The notes: a model not told the origin generated them from the sequence alone. Shown: positions 33,930 through 45,735, counted from the stretch's first letter. The stretch is DNA of 64,000 bases from Symbiodinium natans (GCA_905221605.1 CAJNDS010000491.1:62001-126000), one strand, 5' to 3'. Numbers and translations are program-made.

Positions 33930-36320
33930 TGCAGGGCCTGGCGCCAGGACTCGGACTCCAGATCGCGCTGCAGACCCGTATCCGTCTTTGCCACCTCTGA
34001 ACAGGCACGGAAGAACCCTGTCGCCTGATTGCGCCTACTGTACTGATGGTCTATGGTCTACATCCCCTCGATGTGTGAACGAGCAGTACCTAAACTTGCC
34101 CTTGCTTGAAGTCCAGGCTGGAAAGATGGAAGCAAGGGATCCCACCCTGAATTCAAAACGGCGCCGGATGCAGGAAGCTGGCCTCATCCAGCAAATTGGC
34201 CATCTCCAATGAACCTTGGAATCACAGGCTGGACAATCCAACGGGAGGCCGTGTTGCAGGATTGAGCTGCTTGCTGAATCTGTCATTGGAATATCCCACT
34301 TCGTGTCTCTCACATGCTTTCATCTTTCAGGCTGCATGCAGGCTGTCTTGGCAAGCTCTCTGTCTGCCAGGTGCGGCACAATCATTCAGTTGCTCTGCAA
34401 GTTTCCTGACCGGGTACGGCGGGTCAGGGCTTGTGAATGCAATTGCCCTTTCTTCGCTCTTCATGTCGGGAGGGGAAAGCTATGTCCTCATGGCTACACT
34501 CTCTGACATGTGCATGAAGACTAAGAAAGATGCAGACAAACTTCCTGACCTGACTCGGACTTGCTTTGCCCTCATCCGTTGCAAGCCACTTGAATTGCGT
34601 AATGGAGTATGGAACAGTCGCGATCGTCATAGTACTCGCGCATCTGTTCCCACAATGTTCCCTTTCCGTTCGTCGTAGTCTGTCACGGAAGAGTGCCGGA
34701 AGCAAGACCCACTGTCGTGCATTTACAGCACTTGCTGCACCCGCTGGTCATCCTGTCAACGCGTGGTGCTTGATGGAAGGTCCTTTTGGGGTCTCGATCA
34801 CCCCCCCCCCCGCCCCGGTGAGATTTTTCACAGGGAAGCACAGAAACAGTAAACATGCAAGGACAGAAGAGCTTGAGCATTCAATGAAGATGCGGAGATA
34901 CGTAGTGGTGCCATGACCTGCACATAAGTGGACAACCAGGGTAATTACTGTCCGAAGATAACAAATCAACTCCTGGTGGCTAGTCGGGTTTGAATACTCA
35001 AGGTTCGACTTCGGGAGACTCAGCACACTGCTATGGTTTGTCATGGTGCTAGCCAAACCCAGAACACAAAGCCCTTGCGCCTGACACTTGCCCGCCCTAC
35101 CCTAAAATCCAAATCCGTATACCTCCGTATGCCATGAAACCCAAAAGTTGCAGGGATGCGTACAAGAGCAGCGCCACTGTCATTCCTCGATTCCTGACCT
35201 ATGATAACCTATGTGCTTGCTCTTCTACTGTTGAGTTCTGCGGGCGCGCAGCATCATGAATCGGTACGCTCGTTTTGCAGCAGCCAAAACTGCACAATAG
35301 GCAAACCGAATTTCGGCGCATAGTGCGTTTGAGCTCGCCTTTGCATCCCCCTACCGATACCTGCCCGCACCATCCCGCACGGTAAGACTGAGCACCGAAA
35401 GTTTGCAACAAAGCGGCTGCTAGCTAGCCCCACAAGCTATACTGTAACTGGTGGGTGCGCGCGGTGCACGTTTACGCTGCAGCGACTTGTTGGATGGAGC
35501 TGCTTGTACTTGCAGTGCAACATACACGAATGTGTGGCTGCTCCTTCACCGTGCTCAGGACATCTCAGCACCCCCCGCCCCTCTCTCCCAAGCACCCAAC
35601 CCCGGCCCCACGCAAGATGATCGAAGCTTCCCTCTTGTTGCTTTGCGAAGGCCTTGGAACAGAGTCGGGGGCAAACGAGTCGAGGCTCCTGAGCTCAAGT
35701 TGAGAACGACAGTAATCCTGCTTGCGATGCAAGACGCGCAGTGCTACGGCCATACCTTTTTATATGCCTCTGCTGCATCTGTTAGCAAGACCATCCGGCC
35801 AGGACTTGTCCACCAAAGTGTCCAAAAAAGTGTCCAAAGCCAAATAAGGATCATTCGACTGCTGGTGTGTCCTTCTTCGTTCCTAGCTCCAGATGCAGTC
35901 AGGCATGCTGCAAGCCAAGCCGCTCAAACACTTCGGAGGCCGCCGTAGGGACGACAATCTCAACCTCTGGGGCCTGGACCCGTGCTGCAACAGCTAGCAT
36001 TTGCGATCTCTTTGTGTGCCTGTCGCGCTTAGTAGCTGCATCCCCTCGAACTTCGTAGGTGCACTTTTGCGAAGGAACAGCGGTATCAAATCGCAGCGTT
36101 CTTTAACAGCATGCGTTCGAAAAACCAAGGGTTACAAATGCTTTCGAAAACCTGCGGCAAGGTTGATACACATTTTGCATGCGTCTGAAGTTACAACCAA
36201 GTCGCGGGTTGGTTCAACTTCGCCGCAGAGTGCGACCCTCGCGATGCCACATCCTTACGTTGTCTTCTGAAATACATCTGGGCCACTGCTGCACCTTGAA
36301 GGAATTCGTTATAATCTGAC
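33930..36320. other. About 2.4 kb with no firm gene
   Basis: Open frames occur on both strands. A minus-strand stretch near 35.6-35.75 kb (YCRSQLELRSLDSFAPDSV) is the best candidate, but no splice sites fix it. A short C run near 34802 is the only notable simple repeat. Confidence 0.35.
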
Positions 36321-36322
36321 GC

Positions 36323-36724
36323 TTACGCAACGACCCAGGTAAATCCTATCCGCTTCTGAATGACAGCAAAGGCGTCCAGTGTGGAGGCCATGTAGTCAGC
36401 GAGCATGATTTGTCGCTCCTTCATGTCGCGCTCACTAGTAACATGCTGCACATCACCTCATGTTGATTGAAACCTCCTGCAAATCCGGTCACTTTCCTGG
36501 CCTTGCAGCTCCAAGAGACCTTCTCTTGACACAGCCTGATCAGAATTAACATGAATTAACTCACAGGATCCAACAGGACCGCCTGGACAGGTCAGCTTAG
36601 GCTTGGGCATCTCGTCAATCTGTTCAAAGACATAAGATGGCGTATTTGGACGAACATTCTTCTTCTTCGTCAGTTGGATGCCGAGCCTGACACCAAGAGC
36701 GTATTCATCCGACGTGCCAGAAAC
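36323..36724 (-). CDS. Unrecognised protein, two C-terminal exons
   Basis: Exon 36724.. begins after the acceptor TTTGTACAG and encodes TSDEYALGVRLGIQLTKKK and SYVFEQIDEMPKPKLTCPG. It may end at 36583 (TGTCCAG|GC) or about 25 bases later at a GT. Exon 36434..36323 follows the acceptor TTACTAG, encodes MKERQIMLADYMASTLDAFA and ends at a TAA. The second exon needs a phase 2 donor, so the exact junction is open. There is no ATG in the first exon and no recognised family. Confidence 0.55.
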
Positions 36725-37389
36725 CTGTACAAAGGATTGAACGAATCGCGCCTCTGCTCCCGCCTAAGCTGCCCATTGTGGGTAACATTGAGACACGTTT
36801 ACGTAGTGCCCCTGATGACGAACTCACACTAGTTACTAGTTGTACTGCAGACTGAAGTCCAGCAAGACTTCGAACTGCACTTAAACAGAAACATCGATCA
36901 GTCAGTCAAGAAGAGTCGGCGTGCCCTTGATGGCAACGCACTCTTGGTTTGCTAGGTCCTATAGGTCCCATGGTCCCACTGCCGATGGTGAGACCTTGTT
37001 GCAATGCATCAAAGATGCAGCGCGATATGCGCAGGATCAAGGTGATGTACTACCCGTATTCGAGGAAACTTTTGCGGACCCGGACCTGGGGCGAACAGTC
37101 GAGACAGGCAAAACCACAAATCATACGAAATTTAGGCGACGAGCATCTCAGGCTCAAGCCCGCGAGTCGCGGCAGGCTTCGGGACTTTTGCATTTTGCTC
37201 ACTCCACCTGTTCAAGCATGCACGATGGTGTCCAAATCACAAGGGCATCCCTCATCATCCTTCCATAGCCACTAAGTCTAAGTTGACTCTGCTGACAGGA
37301 ACTGCAATGCTGAAATGTGCAAGAACCTCCACTGAGTCCCGAGCACAGACGCAACTCTTCGAGTTGCCCGTGGGAGCGCGATGCAGAGG

Positions 37390-37633
37390 CTACATGGGTA
37401 ACATGTGAACTTGGTCCACAAGGGCAGCAGCGGCATCAGCAACAGTGCCAGCTCCATTGATGCGGTTTGTGCGGCTTGCTGGTAACCACCACTCATGATC
37501 ACACATGGACAATGTCGTTTTTGTCATGCGACAGAAGCCCTTCGCGACAGTCAGCCTTCCCATATCTCTTTGAACCTGGGGGCGCGGCAAGGTCGCGATA
37601 TTGGAGGCCGGAAGCAGTTGTAGTCCAAGGTAC
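37390..37633 (-). CDS. Terminal exon of an unrecognised protein
   Basis: The exon follows a good acceptor (TCTCTTTTCACAG) and stays open for 80 codons to a TAG. It includes MGRLTVAKGFCRMTKTTLSM, a DHEWWLPASRTNRING stretch and an Ala-rich VADAAAALVDQV near the end. Upstream exons are probably in 37.7-38.3 kb, where two minus frames are open. Family unknown. Confidence 0.5.
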
Positions 37634-37699
37634 CTGTGAAAAGAGACAAGTATACGAACTTGTAAACGGCCGAAAGTCCTACCACAACTGGCTTGCAAC

Positions 37700-39237
37700 G
37701 CCTGCTCACTCAGGCGGACATGTTACTTCTGACGTGAAGCCTGAGCCCTGCTGCTCTGAAAGACTCTATGAACTATCCCCATGACATCCCATCACAACCT
37801 CAAATCAATGTGCGTCAGGCACCTCCTCGGTTGAAAGGAAACGCCTGCCGGCTAGCGGAAGGCTCAATGCCTTGCGCGTTCGATTACGTGAGTAGTCAAA
37901 CCTGCCAACCTGCCGTGCTGATTCGCAGGAACGTGGACCTGGCCCAGTACTACTGACGATGGCTACAGCGCGGAACAACTGAGGCCAGACTGAGGCGCAT
38001 GCAGCGGCGGTCGCTGCAAATGGCTTCCGCAGGTTCGGCAAGTCACCGAACCTCTGGCACCTATGCCATTCTGCAGCAAGCAGATGCAGATGTTCATCTA
38101 TGACATGTTTCCCCGCAAGCGAGCCAAGCGTGGAACTGCCCACGACACGACAGAGCCGCAACCGCCCTCGTGCCGGTGCCACGCTGAGCCAGCTTCAGAG
38201 CTGATACCTGTGCCAGGCTGCCAGACACCACTACGCATGCGCAGACATCACAAGTGGGTGTCCACCGCTTGGCTATGTCAGATGTGGTTGCCATGAAGAG
38301 AGTACAATTGCATCCACGCACCTGCCTGGCCGAGACCCTCTCGAAGGCAGCGCAGCCGCCACATCTTCAGAAGACGTTGTGAGCAAACCCTTTGTACCAG
38401 TTCCACAGCTGAGGAAAACCGAGCCAATGTGCCATGCCACATCACAAGATTTAGAACCTCTCCTCATCGGCTCCTGTTCAACCGACCGCTGTAGTCGCAG
38501 CTTCAGAATGAAGAAAAAAAACATCACCATCATGCATTTTTCTCAGGGCGTGCATGCTCTCGGCGAAGCGCCGTCCAGAAAAACTGAATTGGCAAGCCCA
38601 GAAAAGGCTGAGCTAAGACATAACTTCGTGCAGATTTGCCTGATGCACCATGAGAGAGACTCCGTGAACCCAGAAATGTATACTGCAGTAGAAACAGACG
38701 ATGGCAGGCCTCATCCTTACACTTCGTAAACCAAAAAGACTGGAACCTCGTGATGCCCTCGAATTCATTCCCGGCTGCGCATGCTGCACATCCGGTCTAA
38801 AAATAACTTTCACAAATTCTTAAACTCATTTGTGAGCCGGCTAGCCAGCTTCAGCAAACTAAATGAGTAATTTCCAATATTGAAGCCCTCAGTCAGGTCT
38901 CCCTCAGAGGAATTGTGCTACCTCGGCTGCTTACGTATTCACAATGCCCGCTACCATGCAAACAGGCAGCGCGCAACTGCTTGGTCTAACATAAGGAAGA
39001 GACTCTGCGCAGGATGTCCGGCATGATGTCTGAGAGCGGACTATCTCCTGCGAAGCTGACAATGTTCAACCCAGGTATATGTAAAAGGGGGCACCGGGAC
39101 AACCTCTCAACAGTGAACATGACATGTGCACAGTGCTTCTTTCAACCAGATCAAGCCGCAGAACCTTTTAGAACACGCTTCCTTTCTTCAGCAGTCTTCG
39201 TGCATCATGGGCTCTTGCGCACAACAAAGCAAGGCAC
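37700..39237. other. Region of uncertain coding content
   Basis: Overlapping minus frames at 37.8-38.3 kb (for example IDEHLHLLAAEWHRCQRFGD) may be upstream exons of the 37390 gene. From about 38.4 to 39.2 kb nothing stands out. Confidence 0.3.
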
Positions 39238-40209
39238 CTACGTTACGTGTGCAGGGTTGTCGCGCACGCAGCATGATCTCCGCAAGCGAAACCAACGCAA
39301 GGCAATGTGAAAGGGCTGCGATGTGCTGCGTGTCTTGGCCATTGTTCTATCCCGAAGTTCTTCTGAGATCGCAAGGACTTTGTTCTGGAATCGTTTGGAC
39401 CTGGCTGTTGTATCTGACGAGCGCTCCCTAAAGAAAGCCCAGATAGCATCCTCCACATTTTCCAGGAAAGCACCACATGAAACGCATGCATTCAGAGATG
39501 CAAGCTTTCTTCTTGATGACTTCTCTTCGCATCTCATTGTCGTGATTGATGCGAAGTGCCCCGTCCAAACCACGCACAGCCGACTTCCTGCCTCGAGAGC
39601 GAATCCACGCAAGCATTCGGAGGCGCCACCTGCGACCGCGACAACGCAGGGCAGGGCATCGGCACACAGAAAGGAGCAGTCCTGCAAGGGAATGCGTGCA
39701 TCAGTGTCACTGTGCTCAGCCAGCCACCAAGCTGACCACTTGGACAGCAAATCTTGAACTTCAGGCGCCAGCGCCTTGCAGACACCCAGATCAACTTAGG
39801 AAATGGGCATGTGTGCCCGAGAATTCCCAGAATGCCATAGATGCCATAGATTTAAGCACAGCGCAGTGACACCCGCATCGTTGCATCCTGGAAAGCCTGC
39901 ATCACAAGGGACGGCCCTTTGCTGCAGAGCACAGTGTTGTTGAATCGCGCAAATGTGCAAAGTCGGGCATCGCCGCTCCTTCAGCACCACGTTGGCCAGT
40001 GGCTTCCCCACCTTATGAAGGCAAGCTTCTCGTCTTGCCGCCTATGTTAGAGTTCAAGCTTGGGGCGGCGCTTAGCTCTGTGGGACACGCGCCCCACTTC
40101 AACAGGGCCTGTGGGAGTCGGATCCACTGTTGGGCCAAGCTGAGGTTGCTGTGAGCTAAGTGGGCCTCCACAAGGCTGAGCGACTGCTCAGCATCCAAAA
40201 AAAAGCTTC
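39238..40209 (-). CDS. Unrecognised protein, exons at 40.2-39.2 kb
   Basis: Exon 40209..40109 (acceptor GCGTTTGCAG, 33 codons, EQSLSLVEAHLAHSNLSLAQ) joins in phase 0 to 40011..39897 (VGKPLANVVLKERRCPTLHI) through a GC donor. Downstream, the minus strand is open from 39750 to 39238 with FLENVEDAIWAFFRERSS and related sequence, probably the last exon or exons, but the phase at that junction is unresolved. The first exon is immediately preceded by an inverted-repeat element at 40239-40345, which therefore lies in the upstream intron. No domain recognised. Confidence 0.5.
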
Positions 40210-40238
40210 CTGCAAACGCAAACATCTCCTTGTCTACA

Positions 40239-40345
40239 TGTCTACTTAGTTGTCCAGTAACCTGACTGGGGGAACTAAAGGTTAATCTTTGGGACAAAAA
40301 GGGGACTCTACCACCCCAAAAATGTTAAAGGTTACCTACTCTACT
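40239..40345. mobile_element. Inverted-repeat element with 9 bp duplication
   Basis: A 107 bp unit with diverged inverted arms (AGTAACCTGACTGGGG on the left, CCCCAAAAATGTTAAAGGTTACC on the right). Perfect TTGTCTACA copies flank it at 40230-40238 and 40346-40354. It begins about 20 bp upstream of the acceptor of the exon at 40209, inside the presumed intron. The sequence differs from the AGTCCTTAAT family. Confidence 0.6.
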
Positions 40346-40519
40346 TTGTCTACACGTGCGCACTCTGCTGGGCAGTTGCACAGGTCACGAATCTGAGACC
40401 TCATGGGGTGTCGGTCCTTTCAGCGCCAGCTCTAGGGGCGCCTGGCACCGCATCTGCAGATGGCTCTCGCTCGTTGTTGGGCATGTCTGCTTGGGGGGAA
40501 CACTTCTAAATTTTTGCCG

Positions 40520-41397
40520 GCCGGGATGGCTGCACACCGGCATCAAGTTCAACATGACAGAAGTCAGAAGGCCAGCCTCGGAGAAGGAATTCCGAGAGTT
40601 CGGATCTGCTCGGTGCCTGCACACAAACCTAACTTGGCTGTTCTGCCGGTCACCTGCGACTCGCATGACTGAATGTTTAATGGGCGTTTGGATTCTCAAG
40701 AGGATGCCCAATGCCGAAACCCCTCCCCGCTTCTGTTTCTTGGAAAGGCTTTTGCAGGGGCTCCCCGGGCCCTGGGCATGACCCAGAAGGGCAGATGCGA
40801 ATGTGGTGTTTTGGCGTGAGTCGCCCCCCGGACACCGCCAAGCGAAGAACCCTGCAAGAAAAAACCATTGCGCCTTGGCCACCCGAAAGCTCCAACAGAA
40901 CCCCCCCTTCGACGCCCTTCCAGGAACCGATAGGGACAGGCAGACCGAAAGGGCCCACAGCTCTCGAGTCCGAGCCGGGCCGAGGCGGAGGAGGGATGAT
41001 ACATGATGATACCAAGCACGATGAAGCTTGCAAGAACAGGCCTGAGAAGGAGTTCCACTATCCTGGTGTCTGCCCGGCGGACAGCATCATGAAGGGGCGG
41101 GCTGCCCTTGGAGTCGCGCAATGACATGTCAACTTCAGTCAACAATCATCTTCCCCACGCAGATGACAACTCCATGCCGCTGTTCAGCGCCTCCGCGTCG
41201 CTCCGCGGAAGCTCGGGATCGGCTCGCGCGTGAAGGAGCAGCTCCACCATCTGATGCTCAAGTAAACTGCTGTTGGCCCCAGTTGCGTGCAGGCTTAAGA
41301 GCAAGCTTCGTAGGATTGTCTTTTCGGTCCTGCTGCCGCTCGCCGGCGCGTACAAGGTTTGAAGAAAGCGCAAGCTGCAACGGGAGCCTGCTGCCAT
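40520..41397 (-). CDS. Ankyrin-repeat protein (partial)
   Basis: Exon 41132..41042 encodes DSKGSPPLHDAVRRADTRIV followed by ELLL and ends CTTCTCAG|GC. Exon 40616.. starts after TTTGTGTGCAG and continues in phase with HRADPNSRNSFSEAG. Together they give one ankyrin repeat with the PLH, VELLL and ADPN landmarks. An upstream open stretch to 41397 carries QMVELLLHARADPELP, a second repeat. Ankyrin repeats mediate protein binding. The ends of the gene, its partners and any other domain are not visible; further repeats may lie at 41.9-42.2 kb. Confidence 0.62.
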
Positions 41398-42436
41398 GCT
41401 TAAATCATGTGCTACCTGCTGCTACCTATATGAACCTATTCTCAGGACTCAGTACATGCTCTGTGTGTGTGTGTGCAGCCATCAGCTCTGAGATCTCGTC
41501 TCGCAGCCCCGCTCTTGCACCCGACACCGCTCATTTGGTTCAGCCTCGGTCAGCAATTTCATTCTGCGTTTCATGCAGGGTAACGGTAAGTAAAGCAGCA
41601 TGCAAGCCGGACGCAATCCAGGAAGCACAAACCAGCAGATTCTAGAAAGCCAAATGCCAGGCCCCCCCAAGCCGTAACCCAAGTCCGTTTTTATGTCCAA
41701 ACAGCGCTAACACAATGCAAGGCTTGCATCGTTTCATGTACGCAAAGTGCGGCAATCCGGCAAGGACGTGCGAAGTGCAGAACATTGCAGAAAATTTCGT
41801 CTGCTTTTGGGACCAAAATCACACTCCCGCAGCAGTTGCGCGCACGCGCTCTTCGCGAAGTCCGACCTGTCTTTGTTTGTTTCAAGGCCCTGCCGGCGTT
41901 GGACGGACCAGGCATCCGTTTAGGAAGCCTTCATCGGCTGCGTCCGCTGGGCCAGGGGGGTTTCTTCGGGGACATCGTTTGTAGGAAGGAGGAGAATAGC
42001 CGAACGGCTGCAGTACGCCGAGCACCTGCGCGTGGCGTTGGAAGAGGCCTCGCTGAGGCACCGGCCATGCTCTGCAAGAGGAGGCGCGCAGCGGCACAAT
42101 TCCCCTGCACACGGCGAAATACCGTCACGCATTCCACAGGCACTGTTACGAACAAGGTGAAGCGAGCATCTTCAAGCAGTCCTAGCAAACTCCAGCATAC
42201 TAATTAAATGTGCTGTCCGTGGTGCCCAGTCTTGTCACGGATCCTTTCCAGCTCGCTTCAGTTGACACAAATGGGCAAACCCAGAGAGGCGCACGAGTTA
42301 GGCAGCGTGACTGGCAGCTTGTCATCAAACCTCGGTGAACAGCTTCTCGTCGAGCAGCTCGGCGACGCACGGGCGATGGTAGGAGTAGGCGCTCCAGTCT
42401 TGCCAAGTCGAAACAAAGCCGGAGCTCTTTCACTGA

Positions 42437-43405
42437 TCAAGTGTTGCTGGTCAGGTGCACATTTAGCAGGTCAGCTGTCGATGCCCAAGCCGCAGAATCG
42501 CGGCGCAAATGCTCGAAGTGCCCTTCCCCGGGGATCAGCTTGTAAATGCACTTGTCCGACGCACCCCGTCTGCTGAAAACTGATTGAAAAGCTGTGCTTT
42601 GCGCTGGCGGGACTATGTCATCATTCTGACCGTGAACGAGTGCAAAAACCGGTGCATCGGAACCACTGAGCCGGGCAGCAGGCACCCTTGACAGAAGTGC
42701 TGTCGGGTCCGCCCCCAAGTATCGTGTATCTGCATCAGCTGCTGGACCTGCCACAACATCCAGCACTGCACCGTTGGAAGCAGCTAGCATGCGGGAAGTG
42801 GTGGATTCTGGCGGCGAGCCAATGAAGTCACGCACCGCACTTCTTCCAAGGTTCGCTTCGTAAGCTCCCTTCAGATCGAGTACTCCGGCTTGTGAAACAG
42901 CAATCCGTGGTCTGATCTTACCGGAGACGCCAAAGTCAGAGTGGTCCAGAAGGCCCTGGATTGCCAGCCAGGTCGCCAAGTGGCCGCCTGCAGAGTGGCC
43001 CACGATTCCTAGGGGCAAATCGGGGCGAACTCCTAGCGAGGCGGCATCATCGGTGGTGAGCCAGTTCCAAGCAGATGCCATGTCCTCCAGAGTTTCGGGA
43101 TAGCCGCCCCCTGAGCCAACAGACCGATAGTCTACGTTCCACACACAGAGGCCACTGGCGAGCAAATCGTCCGAGATGTCGATCATCAAGCTACGGTCAA
43201 AGCCTGCCCTCCAGAAGCCACCATGGACAAGCATCACGATGCCCTTGCACTTGTCCTTGTCTGGTTTGACGAAATCACCAACTTGTTGCCTGCCCTTGCC
43301 GTACTGAGCTGTGTGGACAGTGAAGTCCTGGCTCCAGCTGGCAAACAGCAACGACGCACAGATGCAAAGTAATCGAGCCAGTCTGCTCTCAACATGGCGA
43401 GCCAT
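42437..43405 (-). CDS. Secreted alpha/beta hydrolase, kynurenine formamidase-like
   Basis: An uninterrupted frame of 322 residues. The start at 43405 gives a signal peptide (RLLCICASLLFASWS); the upstream in-frame extension is only an ATAC microsatellite. HGGFW at 61-65 corresponds to the oxyanion-hole motif (HGGYW/HGGxW) of kynurenine formamidases and related esterases. GHSAGGH places the nucleophile at Ser138. NDDIVPP supplies the acid at Asp262 or Asp263, and GEGHFEH the His at 296. The triad is complete, so an active hydrolase is expected, in the secretory pathway or outside the cell. The N-formylkynurenine substrate is inferred; other esterases share these motifs. It is the only clear single-exon multi-hundred-codon gene here besides 14487-15356. 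Confidence 0.85.
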   Translation of the reverse strand: MARHVESRLARLLCICASLLFASWSQDFTVHTAQYGKGRQQVGDFVKPDKDKCKGIVMLVHGGFWRAGFDRSLMIDISDDLLASGLCVWNVDYRSVGSGGGYPETLEDMASAWNWLTTDDAASLGVRPDLPLGIVGHSAGGHLATWLAIQGLLDHSDFGVSGKIRPRIAVSQAGVLDLKGAYEANLGRSAVRDFIGSPPESTTSRMLAASNGAVLDVVAGPAADADTRYLGADPTALLSRVPAARLSGSDAPVFALVHGQNDDIVPPAQSTAFQSVFSRRGASDKCIYKLIPGEGHFEHLRRDSAAWASTADLLNVHLTSNT

Positions 43406-43487
43406 GGCCAGACAATTCTTTGGGCGATGACTCTGCGGAAGCCGAGGCATTCGGTGAAAAAAGCCGCTTACAGCATGCATGAAGCAA

Positions 43488-43542
43488 TATACATACATAC
43501 ATACATACATACATACATACATACATACATACATACATACAT
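43488..43542. repeat. (ATAC)n microsatellite upstream of the hydrolase
   Basis: About 14 ATAC units, 80 bp upstream of the start codon. On the minus strand it is in frame with the hydrolase and would add a Met-Tyr-Val-Cys repeat if an upstream ATG were used, which is unlikely. Confidence 0.9.
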
Positions 43543-43719
43543 AGAATATTCAAATCTAATAATATAATATGACATATCGCCTGCAACTATATCTTATAAA
43601 TTTTATGTTCATTGCCAGAGAAGTAAGGCTGTCGAACAATGAAAACCCCAGCCTGGCGAACTGCCTCGTGCAAAGCCTCAGATCACTCAGGCTCCTCTTC
43701 GCTTCGCTGCGGTATAGAT

Positions 43720-43810
43720 ATACATACACACACACATATATATATATATATTTTTATTTATTTATTTATGTGTGTATTTTTATATATGATATCTGCATAT
43801 ACAGATATAT
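43720..43810. repeat. AT-rich simple repeat
   Basis: Mixed CA, TA and TTTA units in tandem in the spacer upstream of the hydrolase gene. Confidence 0.75.
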
Positions 43811-43922
43811 ACTGCATTCTGGATACGCCAGTCTCTTGAGTCTCTGACGTGATCACGAGGACAGGCATGCCGGCGCCTTGGCCGACAGCTTGGGCTGGAA
43901 AGGGGGAAGGAGGGAGGCACAT

Positions 43923-43944
43923 CCCTAAACCCTAAACCCTAAGG
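43923..43944. repeat. Interstitial telomere-type repeat
   Basis: Three CCCTAAA units between the 44347 gene and the hydrolase. Confidence 0.8.
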
Positions 43945-44346
43945 GTCTCCGATTCATTGCGCATGTGGGGGGGTTGCCCACCGTGATTGTCCATCAATGG
44001 GAGGACCTTCAAGTAATCTGAGGCCTGAGCTGCAATGCTACCCGTAGGAGCTCTGCCGACCTTAAGGTTACAATAGGCTGGACCGGTCCAGGATACATGG
44101 TCCCTGACTTCCTGCAATTCCACAGCTCTGTGCAGCTTTTGCACGGCAGCGGCGGAGTGCCGTGGTTGCCGAACCATGTCTACAAGTCAAGATAGGCACC
44201 GCCAACTCAACGAACAAGTATGATCAACCTGCCCGGCGACATGCGAGTTTGTTCCTTCCACTCCTACAACCATGGGCTCCGATTTGAGTGTAGAGAACAC
44301 CCTTGCCACATCCCTCGAGCCGGACTCAAGGAACAGCAAAATAAGC

Positions 44347-44817
44347 CTACAGGGCCATGCTAAACACCAGCTTACTGAAAGCTAGGGCATCTCTCCGAAA
44401 TACCACCCTTTCCAGGAACCCCTGAACCACACCCCACCACGCCGCTGTTGGACGATCAGGCCCCCAACTGCTCTTCCAAAGCAACCCGTACGTCGTCCTG
44501 AAACTCCTGGCAGTCAAGACTTGGCATTGCTGTGCCATCTGCACTAAAGTCGCAACAGGCATGAGCATGAGCGAAGCATAGCGGCATAGCATACCTGACA
44601 GTACAATGCCTTCGCAGCTGCACTTGGTTGAGACAATGCTGAGACGTTGTTGAGGCCGTGTTGTGGCTTTGGTCCTTGCTTCTTTGTCTCGAACATGGCC
44701 TCAAAGGAGTTCGAATGTCAACGATTCTGGAAGGCCTGAGCCATGTCAAGGTTGTCAAGGTTGCCAAGACATCGATTCCCGTGGACATGCTCTTGACAAG
44801 GAGTTCTTGATTCTCAG
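44347..44817 (-). CDS. Unrecognised protein, two C-terminal exons
   Basis: Exon 44817..44736 (acceptor CCTTGGCAG, encoding ENQELLVKSMSTGIDVLATL) ends CTCAG|GC in phase 2. Exon 44506..44347 (acceptor CTGCCAG) continues with a one-base offset and encodes TTYGLLWKSSWGPDRP, AAWWGVVQGFLERVVFRRDA and a stop. Lengths and phases agree exactly. The aromatic, amphipathic C terminus could be membrane-associated. No family recognised. Confidence 0.55.
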
Positions 44818-44929
44818 CTGCCAAGGTACGTCGAGATGACTTTGGATGGTGTCTTACCTGGCACGGGCGCACGTCTTTCATCAGAACCGGGGCAACATCG
44901 CATGGAATACAGTGTATATGCATAATATG

Positions 44930-45146
44930 TATTATATATTCTATGTATGTGTGATTATATAATATATATATATATATATACATACATACATACACACACA
45001 TATATATACATATATATGTATATATACATATATACATATATACATATATACATATATACATATATACATATATACATATATACATATATACATATATACA
45101 TATATACATCTAATATATATATATATACATATATATATATATGTAG
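44930..45146. repeat. AT/ATAC microsatellite block
   Basis: About 200 bp of TA, TACATA and ATAC units with one central interruption. It encodes spurious Tyr/Ile/Met repeats in several frames. Confidence 0.9.
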
Positions 45147-45268
45147 ATATTGACATGGAATCGTACCTCCTGATCCAGGGGTGGAGAAGAGCATGGCGGC
45201 TGGGCTGCCTCTCTGCTGCCTCAGCCGCCGGCATCTCAAAAACTACGCCCCTACTCATTCTACTGAAG

Positions 45269-45319
45269 GTTTAGGGTTTAGGGTTTAGGGTTTGGGGTTT
45301 GGGGTTTGGGGTTTAGGGT
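45269..45319. repeat. Interstitial telomere-type repeat, opposite orientation
   Basis: Seven units of TTTAGGG/TTTGGGG on the plus strand. The last units carry the A-to-G change, giving a mixed array. Confidence 0.85.
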
Positions 45320-45481
45320 GAGTCTACCGAGAACATCAGACAAGCCTTTTGGCTCTGCTGGCCCTTGAAACATCCAAAGTTGACTGCCCGATTGGCAAGC
45401 CGAGGGCAAAAAAACGCCCTCTATCTCTCAACGTTATCAACCACAGCAGGCATCTTACCCGCAGTCTATGTGAAACAGTGC

Positions 45482-45700
45482 TCAGGTCCCCGCAGCCGGA
45501 GCATCCGGAGCGTTCAGGGTCTGTAGCTCTAGGTATTGCCGCAATCGCGTGCCGATGCGCTTCTTGACTTCGGCTTGCAGCATGTTGGCCACCTTCTCAA
45601 ACTGTCCAGGATCACCAAAGGCGCTTTCGGAGTCCTGCTCGGCCTGCGAGAGTTCCCAATTAAACAAGCCAAAGAGGCCATACATAACAGACTCTTTATT

Positions 45701-45735
<35 letters not shown>

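Noticed and set aside
44941-45258. Tyr/Ile/Met-rich frames on both strands
   Set aside because: They are produced by the AT/ATAC microsatellite block.
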